From CAVVYJ01 sp963752495 (GTDB lineage: Bacteria > Pseudomonadota > Gammaproteobacteria > Burkholderiales > Methylophilaceae), in NCBI GenBank assembly GCA_963752495.1, contig CAVVYJ010000002.1, positions 124,001 to 188,000 on the forward strand: DNA of 64,000 nucleotides, given 5' to 3'. Under the pieces are notes generated by a model, which was not told where the DNA came from, ran no database searches, and was given only the letters and a program-made list of their open reading frames with translations. The position numbers and the translations under genes are program-made. Below, in pieces: positions 30,685 through 39,719 of this stretch. How positions within the stretch are numbered: position 1 is the first letter of the stretch; the number at the start of each line of letters is the position of its first letter.

Positions 30685-31407
30685 AAATAATATCTTTCAG
30701 TATTCTCAAAGCCACGCCCATTTTGGGGGCAAGCATTGCGGCAAACATCATCCGCTTCGGCAAGCCCTGCATGCCATGCTGATAACTTGACCATGGCAGG
30801 CTGATAAGTGGTTTTGCTATCAAAAGGGTGTGGCGCACTGGAGAGCACCAGCAACACGTTCATATCAAAACGCACATCGACATAGCTACCTGCTTTGCTA
30901 TTGTCATGCGACAAAACTTAAATTGCCTGCTTCATCAGGAATCACTTTGCTAAAAAAATTCACATTCGCGACCAAATCGCGTTTGCCCAAGCCATATTTG
31001 GCAAGCTCAACCAATAAACCATCTTTGCCATTGCGGTACATAGCATTGCGGTGTGTTTGATAAGTTGCTTTGCCATATTTGGCTTCTATCATGCCTGCAT
31101 CGGTGATGCCGCAAATAGTGTCATGCCAGCCAACAGTGTCGTTGATAATCGAGCACATCACCCGCCCCATGTCGGAATAACACACATTGCCCGTGGTTAA
31201 AAAAGCGGTATGCTGCGCTTTTAAGGTGTCTGGCATGTTGTAACGTTCTAGCTTGTCTTCTGGGTTGTAAAATAAGGCAGATAGATTCGCTCCACCTTCT
31301 ATATCGGTAATACGCAAAGCGGTGCCGCGACGTATCAGACCAGACCAGTGCGTGCCGCCTGGTATGGTTTCTTCCCAAAGAATATTATTTGTATTGTATG
31401 AATGCAT
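30681..31407 (-). CDS. DUF1989 protein, second carboxyguanidine deiminase subunit (frameshifted)
   Basis: The paralogous partner of the neighbouring DUF1989 gene. 30904-31407 encodes 'GTALRITDIEGGANLSALFY', 'NDTVGWHDTICGITDAGMI' and 'GKRDLVANVNFFSKV'. After a one-base shift near 30915 the frame at 30681-30914 continues 'DNSKAGSYVDVRFDMNVLLV' to the end, with a Cys/Asn-rich tail. The corrected protein has about 242 residues. Here the metal-site region reads 'WHDTICG' instead of 'RHDTLGG'. The gene starts nine bases after glnT. Confidence 0.82.
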
Positions 31408-31416
31408 AATTTCTCT

Positions 31417-32779
31417 TTAAAACATGTGGCTGTAGCGACTGATTTCCCATTGGCTCACGGACTGGTGATAGGCTTCCCATTCTTCTGTTTTGTACTTGAT
31501 GAATTCGTCACTCAAACCTTTACCCAAGGTTTTTTCTACTAATGGGTCGGTAGCAAAGGCTCTCACGGCTTCTTGCAAGGTTTGTGGTAAAAAGCCGATA
31601 CCGCGTTTTGTGCGTTCTGCTTCTGTCATTTCATATAAATTATCTTCATTCGGTTTACCTGGGTCTAAGCCCTCTTTAATGCCTTCTAAACCAGCAGCTA
31701 AAGCCATGGTGGCTGCTAAGTATGGGTTAACTGAGCCATCTGCATTGCGTGATTCGCAACGCCCACCACCCATTGGCACACGTACAGAATTGGTACGATT
31801 ATTAGAGCCAAATGAGTTAAATACAGGCGCCCAGCTAAAGTAGTTCATCGCGCCACGGCGCACCAAGCGCTTGTAACTGTTGACGGTAGGCGCAAAGGTC
31901 GCGCACAGAGCTGGCCCGTGTTTGAGAATGCCTGCAATAAACTGGTAGCCTAAAGTGGTTAGTCCTAAGCCACGTGGATCATCTTTTGGGTCGCAGGCAA
32001 AGAGATTTTTGCCTGTTTTTAGGTCGTAAAGTGACATATTAAAATGCGCGCCTGTGCCTGTTTTATCGGCAAACGGTTTAGGCATGGTAGTGGCCAGCAA
32101 GCCTTCTTCTTTGGCATAGTGTTTCGCCATGTAGCGGAAGAACGTAAAGCGATCGCACATCGTCAATGCATCGCTGTAGTTAAAATCAAACTCAAATTGG
32201 CTGTTGCCATCTTCATGGTCAAACGAGTACAAATCCCAACCTAAGTTGTTCATGGCAGCTGCCCACTTTGTCTAGCCATGTAAAGTTATCCATAAAGGTG
32301 CTGACGTCATACGCGGCTTTGCCCAATTTGTCATCAGGGTTGGGCACACTTAACGTGCCATCCGCATTTTGCTTAAATAAATAGATTTCGCATTCAATGC
32401 CTAAATTCATACCAAAGCCCATTTTTGCCGCTTCTGCCAACACGTTTTTAAGCGCTACACGGGTGTTGAGTGGATAAGGATTTCCTTGAAAGTAATTATC
32501 CGCTGGCATCCAAGCCACTTTTGGTTCCCAAGGCAGTTGAATGATATGGTCTAAATCGGGCACAGAAGTGATTTCATCATCACTTGGCCCTTGTCCCAAG
32601 CCATCCAACGCATAGCCTGTATAACGCTCTGAACCGCCCGACATTTGTGGCAAATGGTCAATTGGCACAACTTTACCTTTTGGGATGCCATGAATATCGA
32701 CATAAGCACCGATGCAGTACTTCACGCCTTTTTCTTTCAGTTTCTGCTCAATGTCTTTCACTTCTGCTGCTGTTTTCAT
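31417..32779 (-). CDS. glnT: GlnT-type glutamine synthetase family enzyme (frameshifted)
   Basis: An ATP-dependent amide ligase of the glutamine synthetase family, about 454 residues, of the GlnT/GSI-related group that also includes gamma-glutamylmethylamide synthetase. Conserved parts are 'YVDIHGIPKGKVVP', 'NLGIECEIYLF' (metal Glu), 'DHEDGNSQFEFDFNYSDAL', 'DKTGTGAHFNMSLYD' and 'NRTNSVRVPMGGGRCESRNA'. A one-base shift near 32262 separates the first 186 residues from the rest; the joined text reads 'LDKVG' then 'AAMNNLGWDLYSFDHEDG'. Sitting inside a guanidine operon it could capture released ammonia, or ligate glutamate to an amine (inference). Confidence 0.85.
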
Positions 32780-33560
32780 TAACTGTTGTCCTTATCAAAT
32801 GAATCAAAATATGAATACTCCAAAGGAGGATTCTCTTGCGTACCTTTAACTACTAGATTGCTTAAATCTTCTACCATCCAAGCGAACCATTCCTCGCCTT
32901 TTTCTTTAGTAGAAATACTCGGCGTACCCGTTACACCATTTAAACTGGTTCTATTCACTGGGTGAGAAAACACTAAACCTTCAGTGCGGTCTGGGTCATC
33001 GGCCATATTCAGTTTTTCTGGACGCACCATATCAGGCGCAGTTGCGAGCATCAGTGAGGTTTCAGCATCATTTGCATGCCAATCATCGCCATCGGCATGT
33101 TGAAATGTCTTTAGCGCGCTTGACTTAAATGCGCGGTATTGAATACAGCAATCATCATGTCGTCATGCGCTGCACGTAACATTTCTAACGCACAACGCAA
33201 CGGTGCAGCATTTGTCACATGCGTATTGACAATAAATAAACGTCGAACACCACTGTGGTAAGCCCAGTCACCCATGTCTTTAATCGTGTTAATTAAGGTG
33301 ATTGGCTGAAGCGCAATCGTACCTGGCCAGCGCTGACTATGGCCGACAGAGCAGCCGTAAGGCATGGTAGGTAACATCGGTACTTTTGTTTTTTCGGCCA
33401 CCGCCTTGCACAAAATATCGGCTAACACATAGTCCATACCGCAACCCATATGCGGGCCATGTTGCTCGGTGGCACCAATAGGTAAAATGGCAGAAAAATT
33501 AGCCGCTTTTAACTTGGCCGGTACTTCGTCCCAAGTGGTTTTTGACCATTCCATTGTCAT
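32779..33560 (-). CDS. Creatininase-family metallohydrolase (frameshifted)
   Basis: A creatininase/MftE-type amidohydrolase. Zinc ligands are visible in 'PIGATEQHGPHMGCGMDY' (Glu, His, Asp). 'GHSQRWPGTIALQP' and 'FIVNTHVTNAAPLRCALE' follow. A one-base shift near 33113 separates the N-terminal part from 'MLATAPDMVRPEKLNM' and the C-terminal end. The corrected length is about 260 residues. Start ATG 33560 is preceded by GTGGAG; ATG 33587 lies within the ATPase gene and is unlikely. Creatininases open cyclic amides and cleave related guanidino compounds, which suits a guanidine operon (inference). Confidence 0.8.
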
Positions 33561-33564
33561 CTCA

Positions 33565-34482
33565 TCACTCCACGTTATCCGCAACATTCACAAAACGAAT
33601 CATGCGTTGTTGTATCGGTATTTCGTTTGTCTCAACTTCTTCATGCGGATGAATCAGCGCTTCTAATCTGGTTTTGGTGGCCAAAAATTCTGATGAGTTT
33701 GTTTGGGTTAAATTGCGTGGACGTGGCACAGGTACTTCAATGAGTTCCATCACTTCACCAGGATGCGCTTTAAGCACCAAGATACGGTCTGCCAAGAAAA
33801 TCGCTTCATCTAAATCGTGCGTAATAAATACAATTGTGATGTCAATATTGCGCCAAATTTCGAGCAGATGAGCCTGCATTTTGGCGCGGGTTTGTGCGTC
33901 TAATGCACCAAAAGGCTCATCCATCAACAAAATTCGTGGCTGATTGACTAAAGCACGGGCGATGGCAACGCGTTGTTTCATGCCGCCAGAAAGCTCATGC
34001 GGATAAGCATTGGCAAATTTTTCTAATCCCACTAATTCAAGCCATAATTCCGCTTCGCGACCCGCTTCAATCGCGCCCATGCCATTCATCTCTAGGCCAA
34101 ACATCACGTTTTGTTTGACTGTGCGCCAAGGGAATAAAGTGTAGCCTTGAAACACCATGCCACGGTCACGGCCTGGGCCTGTTACAGGTTTGCCATCGAG
34201 TAAAACCTCACCGCCTGAATAACTTTCTAAGCCAGCCAAAATACGCGCCAGTGTCGATTTGCCGCAACCTGATGGGCCAATGATGCAGACAAATTCACGC
34301 TTGTGGGTTTTGAAACTCACATTTTTAAGGGCAACTGTTTCACCTTTATTCGTTTTGTATACTTTGTCTAGGTTTTTTACCTCTAAAATCACATCGCGAT
34401 TTTTGAGCTTTTCAAAGCGCGCTTTTACTTCTGGCGATTGATCCAAATAATTTGGTAAGCTATTTTTAGTTGATTTATCCAT
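33565..34482 (-). CDS. ABC transporter ATP-binding protein, guanidine operon (305 aa)
   Basis: An importer ATPase of the TauB/SsuB/NrtD type. Walker A is 'GPSGCGKSTLARILAGL', the signature 'LSGGMKQRVAIARALV', Walker B 'ILLMDEPFGALD' and the switch 'VFITHDLDEAIFLAD'. It is longer than usual by about 40 residues at both ends. It lies 14 bases downstream of its permease. The nearby riboswitch and catabolic genes make guanidine the likely substrate. The frame is intact. Confidence 0.9.
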   Translation of the reverse strand: MDKSTKNSLPNYLDQSPEVKARFEKLKNRDVILEVKNLDKVYKTNKGETVALKNVSFKTHKREFVCIIGPSGCGKSTLARILAGLESYSGGEVLLDGKPVTGPGRDRGMVFQGYTLFPWRTVKQNVMFGLEMNGMGAIEAGREAELWLELVGLEKFANAYPHELSGGMKQRVAIARALVNQPRILLMDEPFGALDAQTRAKMQAHLLEIWRNIDITIVFITHDLDEAIFLADRILVLKAHPGEVMELIEVPVPRPRNLTQTNSSEFLATKTRLEALIHPHEEVETNEIPIQQRMIRFVNVADNVE

Positions 34483-34496
34483 ATGATTTATCCAAA

Positions 34497-35486
34497 CTAT
34501 TCTTTGTTGGCTGGCCTATCCCAGCGGAACAGGCGTCTGCCAAGCCATGCCAAAAACAAATCGGTGCCTAGGCCAATAAAACCAATAATGAAAATGGCTG
34601 CATAAACATTTTCAAAGTGTTGATAGCGTGCTTGTTGTGTAATAAACAAGGTAATGCCAGACGACGTACCGATGAGCTCAGCCACAATCAGATAAGTCCA
34701 TGCCCAACCTAACAAAATGCGCATGTCTAGATATAGATTTGGCAAAATACCAGGTATGACCACATTTTTGAGTAGCTTCCATTTACTGGTACCCAAGGTC
34801 ATCGCGGCTTCGATGAGTGAGTAATCTAATTTGCGTGTGGTGTTACTAATGACTAACACCTGTTGGAAAAAAGTACCAATCACAATAATCGCAATTTTGG
34901 GGCCATCGTAAATGCCCAAAATGGCCACCATGAGTGCACCAAAAGCTGGTGCTGGCAGATAGCGAAAAAACTCAATAAAAGGTTCAAATAAGCGCGCAAC
35001 CACACTATAGGTGCCACATAAAATGCCCAATGGCACACCAATAATAGAGGATATGACAAATCCCCAAAAAATGACTTTTATGCTTTGCCATAAGCTTTCA
35101 TGCATCCATTGGCCATCTTTTTGGGCAGGTGGTGTTGTAAAAGCCGTATAAAACGCTTTGGCGACTTCATGAGGTGCTGGCAAATATATTGGGTTAGCTG
35201 GAACACCTAGAGGTACTTTTTTGCCTTCCCTTTGCATATTGTCAAACTCTTCTTGAAAGATGGCTTTATCGATGCGCATACCTTCTTGAAAATAATCTAC
35301 ATCGCCTATGTTTTCAACCAACACGGCTGGATGCCAAATAAATGGCACATAACTCACTGCACACCAAATCAAAATTGGAAGTAAAAACGATGCCCAGCCG
35401 ATGATTGTACGGCGCTCTTTTGACAGCTCTTGCCGCACACTAAACCAGCCTGATAAAAGGGTTGAAGCACGCATTTTTACTCCCAC
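34497..35486 (-). CDS. ABC transporter permease, guanidine operon (329 aa)
   Basis: An inner-membrane permease of the BPD_transp_1 family. The EAA loop is 'SLIEAAMTLGTSKWKLLKNV', with helices such as 'IIGWASFLLPILIWCAVSYV' and 'VIFWGFVISSIIGVPLGI'. A loop of about 75 residues (about 55-125) between the first helix and the core is a feature of this subgroup. It is encoded between the binding protein (15 bases away) and the ATPase. No break is seen. Confidence 0.9.
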   Translation of the reverse strand: MGVKMRASTLLSGWFSVRQELSKERRTIIGWASFLLPILIWCAVSYVPFIWHPAVLVENIGDVDYFQEGMRIDKAIFQEEFDNMQREGKKVPLGVPANPIYLPAPHEVAKAFYTAFTTPPAQKDGQWMHESLWQSIKVIFWGFVISSIIGVPLGILCGTYSVVARLFEPFIEFFRYLPAPAFGALMVAILGIYDGPKIAIIVIGTFFQQVLVISNTTRKLDYSLIEAAMTLGTSKWKLLKNVVIPGILPNLYLDMRILLGWAWTYLIVAELIGTSSGITLFITQQARYQHFENVYAAIFIIGFIGLGTDLFLAWLGRRLFRWDRPANKE

Positions 35487-35500
35487 ATTGAATGAGTTAA

Positions 35501-36493
35501 TTATTTATATAAAACTGGGTCGATATATAGGTTGATGTCTTGCGGTGCTTTATAAATCGCGTTTTTCACATTAAAGTTATCCGCATTTTTGGTTGAACCC
35601 CAAAGTGATTTCAAGCCATCAGCTTTTACGTAAGCAGCTTTACCTTCTGCAACGGATAAGAGGCGTGTGCCTTTCATGAATTTTTTATATTCAGCTGGTG
35701 TTAAACCGTCACGTGCAGACATGATTTTTACAGCATCTGCTTGGGTTTTTGGGTCGTTGATATAAGCAACCACTTTGCCCCAAATAGCAGTCAGTTTTTT
35801 CCAATCCTCTTTGCGGCTAGATAAGCTGGCTGGGCTTACAGTGAGAACGTCGTAAATCAAACCTGGCGCTTGTGCCGATGTGTAGATTGGTTTAGAACCA
35901 GGCACCAATTTTAAAGCTTGACTTGCGCTTGGCTCAAACACACCAATTGCAGCCAAGTCCCCTGCAGCTAAGGCTTGTGGAGTATCGTTAATTTTTACGT
36001 TAACAAGGGTTACATCAGACTCTTTCATGCCTGCTTTTTCTAAACCATCCAGCAGTAAAAGATGGTCAACAATCCCCAACTCAGTACCCACTTTTTTGCC
36101 TTTTAATTCTTTAAGACTTTTGATACCTGGCTTACCAATAATCATGTCGTTACCATTTGAGTAATCGGTAATCAAAATCATAGTGTTTTTTGCGCCGCCA
36201 GAGCCAACCACTAGGGCGTCGCCGTTGGTTACGAACACACCATCTACTTTACCCGCAGCAAAAGCTTCCATAGAGGCACCGTAATCAAACCAGTCAAACT
36301 TAATATCAAGACCAGCTTCTTTAAACCAGCCTTTATCAATCGCAACTTGCCAAGCCACAAATCCAGGCCAATCACTATAGGCAACTTTAAGTGGTTCTGC
36401 CGCTTGGCTGATGCTGCTAAACGCTATGGTTAAAGGCATTACGGTTGTAACAATTAATTTCTTAAAACTTGAAACATTGATATTGGATAACAT
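35501..36493 (-). CDS. ABC transporter substrate-binding protein 1, guanidine operon (330 aa)
   Basis: A periplasmic binding protein of the NMT1/TauA-like group. Signal peptide 'KLIVTTVMPLTIAFSSISQA' is cut before 'AEPLKVAYSDWPGFVAWQ'. The start ATG 36493 has AGGAG at ideal spacing. It is clearly paralogous to the product of 41584-42576 (shared 'YSDWPG', 'VAIDKGWFKEAG', 'GLKSL' and 'KIMSARDGLTP'/'KIMSARTGLTP'). Inferred ligand: guanidine or a small guanidino compound, from the riboswitch upstream. Confidence 0.88.
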   Translation of the reverse strand: MLSNINVSSFKKLIVTTVMPLTIAFSSISQAAEPLKVAYSDWPGFVAWQVAIDKGWFKEAGLDIKFDWFDYGASMEAFAAGKVDGVFVTNGDALVVGSGGAKNTMILITDYSNGNDMIIGKPGIKSLKELKGKKVGTELGIVDHLLLLDGLEKAGMKESDVTLVNVKINDTPQALAAGDLAAIGVFEPSASQALKLVPGSKPIYTSAQAPGLIYDVLTVSPASLSSRKEDWKKLTAIWGKVVAYINDPKTQADAVKIMSARDGLTPAEYKKFMKGTRLLSVAEGKAAYVKADGLKSLWGSTKNADNFNVKNAIYKAPQDINLYIDPVLYK

Positions 36494-36554
36494 GTTTAAT
36501 CTCCTAAAATTAAGTAAAACCTAAAAAATTACAACTCAAACAATTGCTAATTAC

Positions 36555-37249
36555 TTAACAAAAAACCATTTCATTTCCTTCTTTAAATGGGAGTGTGGAA
36601 AGGGTAATTACACCGTGTTGTTGATCTTGGATTTCACCAAACGAAATTTCAAAATCTAACCAGTCCAATAGTGTTTCTCGGCTTGGTTTATCGCGCTCAA
36701 TCGCTTCTGTCATGCTCTTTCGCAATTGGTAGTTGAACGCTGCGAGGCCTTACGTAAGCGAAGGTTTTATTTGCGGTAAATAATCTTGCGGGCACTTTTG
36801 TCTTGTGCCTGTTTTCACCTGTAATATGAGCGACACTGAGATTTAAATGAGAATCCGGAACCCTTTCCCAAATCTCAAGATATTCGACATCTACACCAGT
36901 TTCCACAAGCACGTCCTCGGATTCAAAAATCATTTCGCCAATATCACGCTGATTGATTGAATGGTTGAAAATCATGGTCGCGTAGCCATTGCGAAACATT
37001 GCCGTTAATTTGAGTGATGCCAGAGAAGCCCTGTTGTGTGGCTAGCCAGCTTAATTGATGTGAAGTACAGTCTTCCAGGCGTTTGATATCGTCAAAAGTT
37101 GGGCGATGTGCTGGAATCCTGATATCCGCGTGATACTGTTCCGTTTGAATCACCAAAACAGTCGTGGTTGTGTCTTTCACGCCAGCTTGCTCTAATAGGC
37201 TACGGCGCCACATGCCTTGATAAGCTTTTGGTACTTGAGCAATACTCAT
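36555..37249 (-). CDS. Unrecognised protein, first gene after guanidine riboswitch 1 (frameshifted)
   Basis: I do not recognise the family. Three overlapping frames make one protein of about 231 residues. The start is 'MSIAQVPKAYQGMWRRSLLE', then 'TTTTVLVIQTEQYHADIRIP', 'RDIGEMIFESEDVLVETGVD' and 'YLEIWERVPDSHLNLSV', with an end near 36555 reading 'GVITLSTLPFKEGNEMVFC'. Breaks lie near 36970 and 36750. There is no signal peptide or membrane segment; the pattern of short strands suggests a soluble beta-barrel fold, perhaps lipocalin-like (weak guess). It is the first gene of the operon, directly behind the riboswitch, so it probably acts on or binds a guanidine-related molecule. Confidence 0.6.
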
Positions 37250-37378
37250 TTAAAAGCCCCTACACAATTGGCTGCAACTTGAATAATCAAGATTATGTAC
37301 ATTCGAATTTTGCTTACTAGGTGCATCTTTGGCCCTTACTACGGAATAATATTCAGAAGGCGGCATTTAAATAAATGC

Positions 37379-37478
37379 TGTCTCCCGGGCTTTTATCCCT
37401 CCGTGTAGCCAAATTGCTGGTGGCCGACAACTCTTGGTCCAGACTTTTCCTATTCAGAAAACGGAACCCTAGATGTCA
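37379..37478 (-). promoter_or_regulatory. Guanidine-I (ykkC) riboswitch 1
   Basis: On the minus strand the leader reads CTAGGGTTCCG (37472-37462), a variable stem, TCTGGACCAAGAG (about 37444-37432), a second variable stem, then GGAGGGATAAAAG followed by CCCGGGAGA (37402-37380). These are the conserved blocks of the ykkC class, in the right order and spacing. Class subtype 1 senses guanidine; ykkC subtype 2 variants sense ppGpp, PRPP or nucleotides. A guanidine-degradation operon downstream supports subtype 1. The gene after it starts about 130 bases on. Confidence 0.92.
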
Positions 37479-37532
37479 TTTCGATATATCACGATAATAA
37501 TTAAACTTATCGCCTTCTCGGTATAACTGAAT

Positions 37533-37549
37533 AAGCACACACTATGCCA
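37533..37549 (-). promoter_or_regulatory. Candidate sigma-54 promoter of guanidine operon 1
   Basis: The minus strand reads TTGGCATAGTGTGTGCTT, with GG and GC ten bases apart and TGGCA at the -24 element. The -12 element (GTGCT) is weaker than consensus. It lies 55 bases upstream of riboswitch 1 and about 100 bases from a perfect NtrC palindrome, which strengthens the call. Confidence 0.6.
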
Positions 37550-37635
37550 ATTAAAAATATGGATATAAATATGATAAATATCAATAGGTTACTGTTGATT
37601 TGGTGCAGGCTATGTGTGCAAGAATATACCCAGTT

Positions 37636-37652
37636 TGCACTATTTAGGTGCA
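37636..37652. promoter_or_regulatory. NtrC-binding site upstream of guanidine operon 1
   Basis: TGCACTATTTAGGTGCA is a perfect TGCAC-N7-GTGCA palindrome and nearly identical to the textbook NtrC consensus. Further half-sites (TGCAC, GTGCA) lie at 37600-37620. It sits between the end of the EamA transporter gene and the sigma-54 promoter. Confidence 0.75.
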
Positions 37653-37677
37653 TAAATTTAACATCATGCCCAATGAA

Positions 37678-38583
37678 TTAGATTTTTTGTGAAGACGTCT
37701 CTGTAGGCATCGCTTCCAAGATGGTGGCGATGACAATTAAAGCACCGCCAATGTATTCTTTTGTTTCAAGTATTTCTCCACCAATAAGGGTTGCTGTCGT
37801 AATGGCAACAAATAACTCGGTAACTTGCAAAATAGATGCTCGGCTGGCTTCTACTTTAGAAAACCCATAAGTGCTAAATAACGAGCCACCTAATAACCAA
37901 AATAGTGCAAAAGCAGCGAGCAATAGCCAGATCACGATTCCCATATCAGGCATTGGTGCTGGTACAAAATGATTTCCTAGAAGCGCTAAAGGTGGGCAAA
38001 AAATAAAAGGGACAAAAGTACGACTGGCCAAAGGAATTTTTACCGCCATCTTATTCACGATTCCTGTCGCTGATAAACAAAAACCAGCAGCTAAAGACAT
38101 CATATCTACAATTGAAAAGGGTCCAGTGAGTATTGCTGTGCCGCCCATAATGACAAAGACACCAGTTAAAGATAATGCAATTGCAAAATAACGTCGTATG
38201 CTTAGTTTTTCCTTAAGCACAAATTTGCCACCTAATGCGCCCCAGGCTGGCAAAAGATAAAACAGAAGCATGACTCTCACCACTTCACCTTGCATTAATG
38301 CGGTGGTAAATGTGATGTTAGCAACTGCGAAAAATACCCCTATTAAAATTAATAGCCACCATTCTCCGTACCATAACTTTCTTTCTTTCCATAGAATTGG
38401 CAATGCAATTAATCCCAAAATTGAATAAGCAGTTACACCTATTAGATTGCCTGTTAGCCCGGCATCAGCAAAAAACTTTAAGGGCCACCAGATAAAGCCC
38501 CAGAATGTTGCCCCTATAATGATTGAAATGACAGGAAGCATGCTTTTGATACGGTTATCGGAGATAGCACTCAATAAGGACAT
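37678..38583 (-). CDS. EamA/DMT-family transporter (301 aa)
   Basis: A ten-helix drug/metabolite transporter with two EamA repeats. Visible helices include 'WWLLILIGVFFAVANITFTT', 'YFAIALSLTGVFVIMGGTAI' and 'VIWLLLAAFALFWLLGGSLF'. 'SRASILQVTELFVAITTATL' is the typical second-repeat end. It ends the second guanidine-riboswitch operon (76 bases after the oxygenase gene). Other guanidine-riboswitch genes encode small multidrug exporters of this superfamily, so efflux of guanidine or a by-product is plausible (inference). No break is seen. Confidence 0.85.
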   Translation of the reverse strand: MSLLSAISDNRIKSMLPVISIIIGATFWGFIWWPLKFFADAGLTGNLIGVTAYSILGLIALPILWKERKLWYGEWWLLILIGVFFAVANITFTTALMQGEVVRVMLLFYLLPAWGALGGKFVLKEKLSIRRYFAIALSLTGVFVIMGGTAILTGPFSIVDMMSLAAGFCLSATGIVNKMAVKIPLASRTFVPFIFCPPLALLGNHFVPAPMPDMGIVIWLLLAAFALFWLLGGSLFSTYGFSKVEASRASILQVTELFVAITTATLIGGEILETKEYIGGALIVIATILEAMPTETSSQKI

Positions 38584-38659
38584 AGGTTTTTTCAGTTAAT
38601 TATAAGAGGGAGTGCATCGATAAATTCGTAGAGTGATTTTTATTCTAATGCTAAAGGTA

Positions 38660-39719
38660 TCAGGATTGATTTCTTTGATTAGCGTTTGATTGCTTTGCAC
38701 CTTGACCAAAAGTGGCAACTGCTTTTGAGCCCTCCGGAAGTACTAATGAGCCATCAGCCAGTTGTTGCATTAAGTAGTTAAAAGTTTGTGCAGTCTGAGC
38801 AAACAAATGTGGACCTGCATTAATAGCAGTATATTGGCGACAAGCTTCCTCGGTGGCAAAAGGTGCCAAAGGTGACACTTTTGTGTGGTAATCGCAGGCC
38901 ACAAATAAAGGGAAAGAATATCGCTCCTGAGTTGACTTTGCGAACACGGTGCGTAGTTGCTACAAACGTGCCACCCGTCCAAATCTCAAGCATGTCCCCA
39001 ATGTTTACAATAAATGCATCTTCAATCGGAGGTGCATCAATCCATTCACCATTGGTATTCATCACCTCAAGACCGGGCGCGGTTGGCAGCAATATCGTAA
39101 AACACTCATAGTCTGTATGAGCGCCAATGCCTTGACTATCTTTTGAGGTGGGGTCATAAGGATAATGTACCAACCTGAGTTGGCTGGTGGGTTTTTTTAT
39201 ATAGGCATCAAAATAATCTTCTGGCATCTCTAGCGCTAATGCAAACCCACGAAATAAGATTCGGCCAAGCGCCATCACCGCGTCATAGTAGGTACTTACA
39301 TCCTGACGAAAGCCCTGCAAATCTGGCCATACATTAGGCCCATGCATGGGCGTTCCAGCTCTAACTTCAACATCATCTAAAGTCAGTTCCAGTCCAATAT
39401 CAAAAGCCTCTTTTTTATCTTTAATTGCTTTGTCGTAGATTTCTTCGCCTTCTGGCACATATCCGCGATGCGCTAAGGAGTTGCCAATGTAATATTGCAT
39501 TTTTTGGGCATAAGGCAAAGCGTAGAAGGCTTGAGTCTGGGCGAGCAAAGCACTGCGCAAATCAGCGCTTACATGATGTCCAGTGATGTAAAAAAAGCCT
39601 GAGTTTCTCGCGGCTTCACCCAGCTCAAAAGCCACTTTTTTTCGACTATTTAAATCATCACTATACATCCCAGCAATATCAATCACTGGTAAATGTTTAA
39701 ATGCTTTGCGCGCTGTCAT
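38660..39719 (-). CDS. 2-oxoglutarate/Fe(II) oxygenase, isopenicillin-N-synthase-like (frameshifted)
   Basis: A DIOX_N plus 2OG-Fe(II) oxygenase domain protein. Features are 'HLPVIDIAGMYSDD', 'GFFYITGHHV', 'KMQYYIGNSLAHRGYVPEG', the metal motif 'GIGAHTDYECFTIL' (His, Asp) and 'TTHRVRKVN' (third His, 2OG-binding Arg). A one-base shift near 38935 spoils the end; the correct frame reads 'ERYSFPLFVACDYHTKVSPL' and ends at 38660. Corrected length is about 353 residues. Relatives hydroxylate arginine-like substrates, and a plant group (2-ODD-C23) releases guanidine from homoarginine. Here it is under a guanidine riboswitch. The stop of the preceding MBL gene overlaps its start. Confidence 0.88.
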
